From NCBI GenBank assembly GCA_950295325.1, contig OX485804.1, forward strand, positions 39,358,429-39,422,428: a DNA stretch of 64,000 nucleotides. Reading direction: 5' to 3'. Under the pieces are notes generated by a model that did no database searches, was not told the origin of the DNA, and saw only the letters and a list, made by a program, of their open reading frames with translations. This document shows positions 60,766 to 64,000 of the stretch, one piece after another. The DNA comes from Polytrichum commune. Its lineage: Eukaryota > Streptophyta > Polytrichopsida > Polytrichales > Polytrichaceae. A program made the position numbers and the translations under genes. Within the stretch, counting starts at the first letter, position 1, and every line of letters begins with the position of its first letter.

Positions 60766-61656
60766 ATATTCAAGGCCCACTTAGCATACTAAAAGTGAAC
60801 CCCCGTGATGATCCCCATTCCCAAGAGGTCAACTACAAGGAACTCTTCCCCTTCCATTTAGATTGGGCCACCTTGTATATGTATTTTTGTTTTCTCAGGA
60901 ACACCGGTGCGTGGCCACTTGGCTAGTTTTCTTGTCAAGTAAAGAGAAGATTTCCTGGCCATAATTCAAACCACCCACCATTCCATTTGGTTTTTGGTAC
61001 CTTTTCACTATCGTCTAGTAGTTTAGGGTCATCGCTGACACCACCCCATAATTTCCAAAAAGTGCTCTTACAAATATTAGAGGTGGTGAATCTACTACAA
61101 ACAAATTGTAAGGTAGCAACACCTTGAACCAAAAAGTTAAGGTGTTTGGCATACATGTATTAGCCGTATGAACCAAAAAAAAATTCCCAAGTTGAAAAAG
61201 GAAGGACTAGGTGTATTCTATTTTTGTTTTTGTTTTTGTTTTTCTTCCAGCCCCCCAGTAATGAATAAATATAAGATTTTGAAGTGAAAACTTCGTTGTC
61301 ACCCAAAACTATTTAAGAGGTGTGATGTGCATATGGTGAACATTCTCATACTCAATATGTATTCATTATGCAAGATTTTGAGGGTGTTGATATTCGGGGT
61401 AATCTTGGTTTAAGGTGCTCCTACCTTAGATCCAAGACTCTTGAGGAGTTGTCACAACTTGCATTGAGTTGCCAATCTCAACTTCAATTCTTGCCTAGGT
61501 TCTTTCTTTTCTAAAGATTGTCCCAACAATCTTGCAATGTTGACAATTTGGGGCAAGTAATTTCATGTCTAATTTGGGTGAATACCTTAGTGTATGAATC
61601 ACCCAACTTTCAAGTCAATGCACTTCAACCATCCATAAAATTGTTGTTGCACGAAA
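60766..61656. other. Intergenic, nothing recognised
   Basis: Short T-rich runs (TTTTTG repeats near 61,220-61,245). The last 13 bases (TTGTTGCACGAAA) are the SINE target duplication. Confidence 0.5.
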
Positions 61657-62028
61657 AAGACACCACGGGCCTTGGCTTGGTGGTTAGGGCTCATGGCCCC
61701 CAACGAGGGGGTTGTGGGTTCTATTCCCCATGCCGGCGTGGTGCTCACCACCTTAGTCCACCCAACTATGGTGGGGGGTCCTTGGACCTTGTTGTATGGG
61801 TACCTCAAAGCCCTTTGGGGGGATACCATGTCCGGTATCTTCAAGGCACTAGTGGCTAGCTAAAAACTAGTATAGTGTGTCACTATAGTGCCCATCCTCG
61901 AAAGGGGAGAGTAGTATTGTCCCAATGTCCCCTTGTCCGGTGGGCATCGGGTCATTGGCATTACGAACGGACACTTTATTCACGCCGGCCCCTTGCTAAA
62001 AAGGGACCGGAGTTTCTATCTATCTATC
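61657..62028 (+). mobile_element. tRNA-derived SINE, full length, with target duplication
   Basis: It is 372 bp and nearly identical to 47,064-47,434, with the same A and B boxes, body and (TCTA)n tail. TTGTTGCACGAAA flanks both ends (61,644-61,656 and 62,029-62,041). Confidence 0.93.
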
Positions 62029-62041
62029 TTGTTGCACGAAA

Positions 62042-62880
62042 CCTAGAATATGAGGTTTATTTTTAAAAATATATATAATCATGGATGATGGAAGATGAAA
62101 ACAACTTCATCTATCCCATCATCATCCGTGATTGGTTGATTGTATGTTTATTAAGTGTTGCCATAGCATGAAAACATTGACTTCGATATTCTATCCCGAT
62201 TTCTTACCTACGGGATCCAAATGACTTGAAAACAATCACAATCTTACATGAGGAGATGCTTGGGATGGGTTTACACGAGGGTCTAGGTCGAAGAAAGTCG
62301 GGTGCAAAGCATCTCTTTATCTTTACTTAGTAGACTTTGTTTTTGGACTTAAGATTAGACCCCAACTTGAAGATTGGTTTTTTGGGGGGATTAGGATTGA
62401 CAAAGTTTGATTGGAAAGTGACACCAGATTAACGCCACTTCAATTTCTTAGACCTTTTAACCCAAACCCATTGTAAACTCTTTGGGTCATTTTTTTTAAA
62501 GCTATCAACCAATAAAATCACTCAATTTGTAAATTGCTTTGGTCTCGAGCCCTAGTGTAAACCCTAAACCCTTAAAGTGGAGGAAATTGGTGATGGAAGA
62601 TGAAGAAAACTTCATCCATGTGCCATCATCAATTATTGGTGGGATTTGTATGGTTTCTATGTAGCCCTAATGTGAAAACAAACATTGACTTTGATATTCC
62701 CTCCCAATCTCATCACCCACTTGTATGTATGATCCAAACGACATGAATCTTGCCGCAATAAGTTAGATGAGAAGGTGCTTCAAGTGGCGGAAATAGGTGC
62801 CTCTAGTACCATATATAAAGGATCCAAGTCCGGGCTTGGGTACTTAGCAGACGGATCTTCCCTGCACAGCTGGAGATTTA
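62042..62880. other. Intergenic, nothing recognised
   Basis: Two similar GATGGAAGATGAA(G)AAAACTTCATC phrases (62,083 and 62,597) suggest an old ~515-bp duplication, otherwise no signals. Confidence 0.4.
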
Positions 62881-63480
62881 GAGAGGCTAATCGGACAATG
62901 GACTATCACTTAGTACGATTATCTTGGTCCTAATCAAGATTTAGGTAGACGGGTCCTAAGTGGCTTCATTTCTTAATCGGACCCCTAGATTTGGTTCGTA
63001 ACTTATGTGGTTCGGTGAGGATCAAAGAGGAAAACATCACAAAGACATATGTTTAAAAGAGATTAATTTATGTTTTCAAATATTAATAACTACTTTACGC
63101 TCAATAGTGAATAGATATGGGAGGACCTACGTACCCAATTAAGAAATCAACAAGCATGCACTTATGCACAACTATTGAGTCCCCATGGAAAGTCAGAGAG
63201 GCTAATCAGTCAATTGACTATCGTTAAGTACAATTATATTGGTCCTAATCAAGATTAAAGTAGATGGGTCTTAAGGAGCTTAATTTCTTAATCCGACCCC
63301 TAGATTTGGTTTGTAACTTATGTGGTTCGGTGAGGATCAAAGAGAAAACATCATAAAAACACATGTTCAAAAGAGATTAAACTATGTCTTCAACTATTAA
63401 TAACTACTCTACACTTAATAGCGAACATAGTTGGGAAGGCCTATGTACCCAGTTAAGAAATCAACAAGCATGCACTTATG
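62881..63480. repeat. Tandem duplication, period 315 bp, containing family G arms
   Basis: GAGAGGCTAATC at 62,881 and 63,196 starts two units that share TTGGTCCTAATCAAGATT, CGACCCCTAGATTTGGTT, ATGTGGTTCGGTGAGGATCA and ATCAACAAGCATGCACTTAT. Each includes a family G inner-arm segment. Confidence 0.8.
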
Positions 63481-63587
63481 ATAATCATATCTTAACAAGG
63501 GGAGGTCCGATTTGCTACAGCAACACGGGTTTTGTTGTGTAAATCCAATTGGTAGAAGTTGGAGAACATGAAGAACGAGCTAAATAA

Positions 63588-63881
63588 CACCCACATGCCT
63601 TTGCGTGTGCTAAGCCCAATATGCATGAGATTGTGTGTAGGGAAGAAGATGAAGAGACTCAACACTATGGCATGGTGGAAGGATTCAAGAATATGCATGA
63701 GATTGTGTGTAGGGAAGAAGATGAAGAGACTCAACACTATGGCATGGTGGAAGGATTCAAGAATGAACACACTACCGAGTACGATTCCTTCCATTCCAAG
63801 CTTACATTGCATTGGGTTACATTGCGTTTGTCGCCGAACGGGCCTTATTTGGTTACTTTTTGTTGTTGTTTGCAACCTTAA
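63588..63881 (+). CDS. Short open frame with a perfect 24-residue internal duplication
   Basis: The frame runs from just after a TAA (63,585) to a stop at 63,881. It contains MHEIVCREEDEETQHYGMVE plus GFKN twice without change, because 72 bp (63,619-63,690 and 63,691-63,762) are exactly duplicated in frame. I do not recognise the protein. It lacks a convincing start and promoter; it could be an exon, a transposon remnant or non-coding. Confidence 0.3.
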   Translation, partial: HPHAFACAKPNMHEIVCREEDEETQHYGMVEGFKNMHEIVCREEDEETQHYGMVEGFKNEHTTEYDSFHSKLTLHWVTLRLSPNGPYLVTFCCCLQP

Positions 63882-64000
63882 ACTCTACTTGGATATGCGA
63901 GGTTGAAATTTTTGTGCATCCACAAATGTATACAAAGAAGCTAAGATCAATGCCATAAGATTTGAAGCTAATATCATATTGTTACAAATGATCAAAGTCC
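63882..64000. other. Right edge, nothing recognised
   Basis: Too short to interpret. Confidence 0.4.

Noticed and set aside
1-64000. CRISPR arrays, bacterial operons or phage-type systems
   Set aside because: Genes are intron-split plant genes, and direct repeats lack the regular short spacer pattern of CRISPR.

Overview
This is nuclear DNA of a land plant, most likely a seed plant with a repeat-rich, AT-rich genome. Two intron-containing plant genes are recognisable, and they account for about 18 kb of the 64 kb once introns are counted. The rest is intergenic DNA packed with DNA-transposon derivatives (MITEs), SINEs, LINE fragments, tandem duplications and a few decayed retroelement fossils. 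The plant assignment rests on the two gene families (the bifunctional PDX3 architecture and the plant-specific SGS3), plant-type splice sites and a Stowaway-type MITE. Species cannot be named.

Layout. 1-7,000: repeats (a Stowaway MITE, other TIR elements) and the 5' part of a LINE with AP endonuclease and the start of reverse transcriptase. 7,241-16,676 (+): a 15-exon gene for PDX3, an organellar NAD(P)H-hydrate epimerase fused to pyridoxine/pyridoxamine 5'-phosphate oxidase; I reconstructed every exon with consistent phase (556 codons plus stop). 16,700-23,280: intergenic, with MITEs and a Gag-like fossil. 23,284-23,921: a large inverted repeat. 24,024-32,202 (-): a 7-coding-exon gene for SGS3, the RDR6 partner in siRNA biogenesis (766 codons plus stop), probably with a non-coding first exon near 33,854-33,970. 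36,200-37,300 (-): a Ty3/Gypsy integrase fossil. 37,577-38,523 and 45,702-46,647: two copies of one 946-947 bp TIR element in opposite orientation. 42,660-44,870 (-): the 3' part of a LINE with RNase H, a CCHC finger and an R2-like nuclease domain. 47,000-64,000: two full tRNA-derived SINEs with target-site duplications, one truncated SINE, PIF/Harbinger-like MITEs, tandem duplications, and a short open frame at the right edge with a perfect 72-bp internal duplication.

The most interesting signals are: (1) two LINE fragments that together suggest a dual-endonuclease (APE plus R2-like RLE, Dualen/RandI-like) LINE in a land plant, with an extra unrecognised domain before RNase H; (2) a roughly 640-bp hairpin-forming inverted repeat about 100 bp beyond the stop codon of a gene that itself makes siRNA; (3) unusual SGS3 gene anatomy: a GC-AG intron, a candidate uORF whose stop overlaps the main ATG, and a last-intron donor that overlaps a stop codon. 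At least six repeat families recur both in introns and in intergenic DNA, so both host genes have been repeated targets of small elements.
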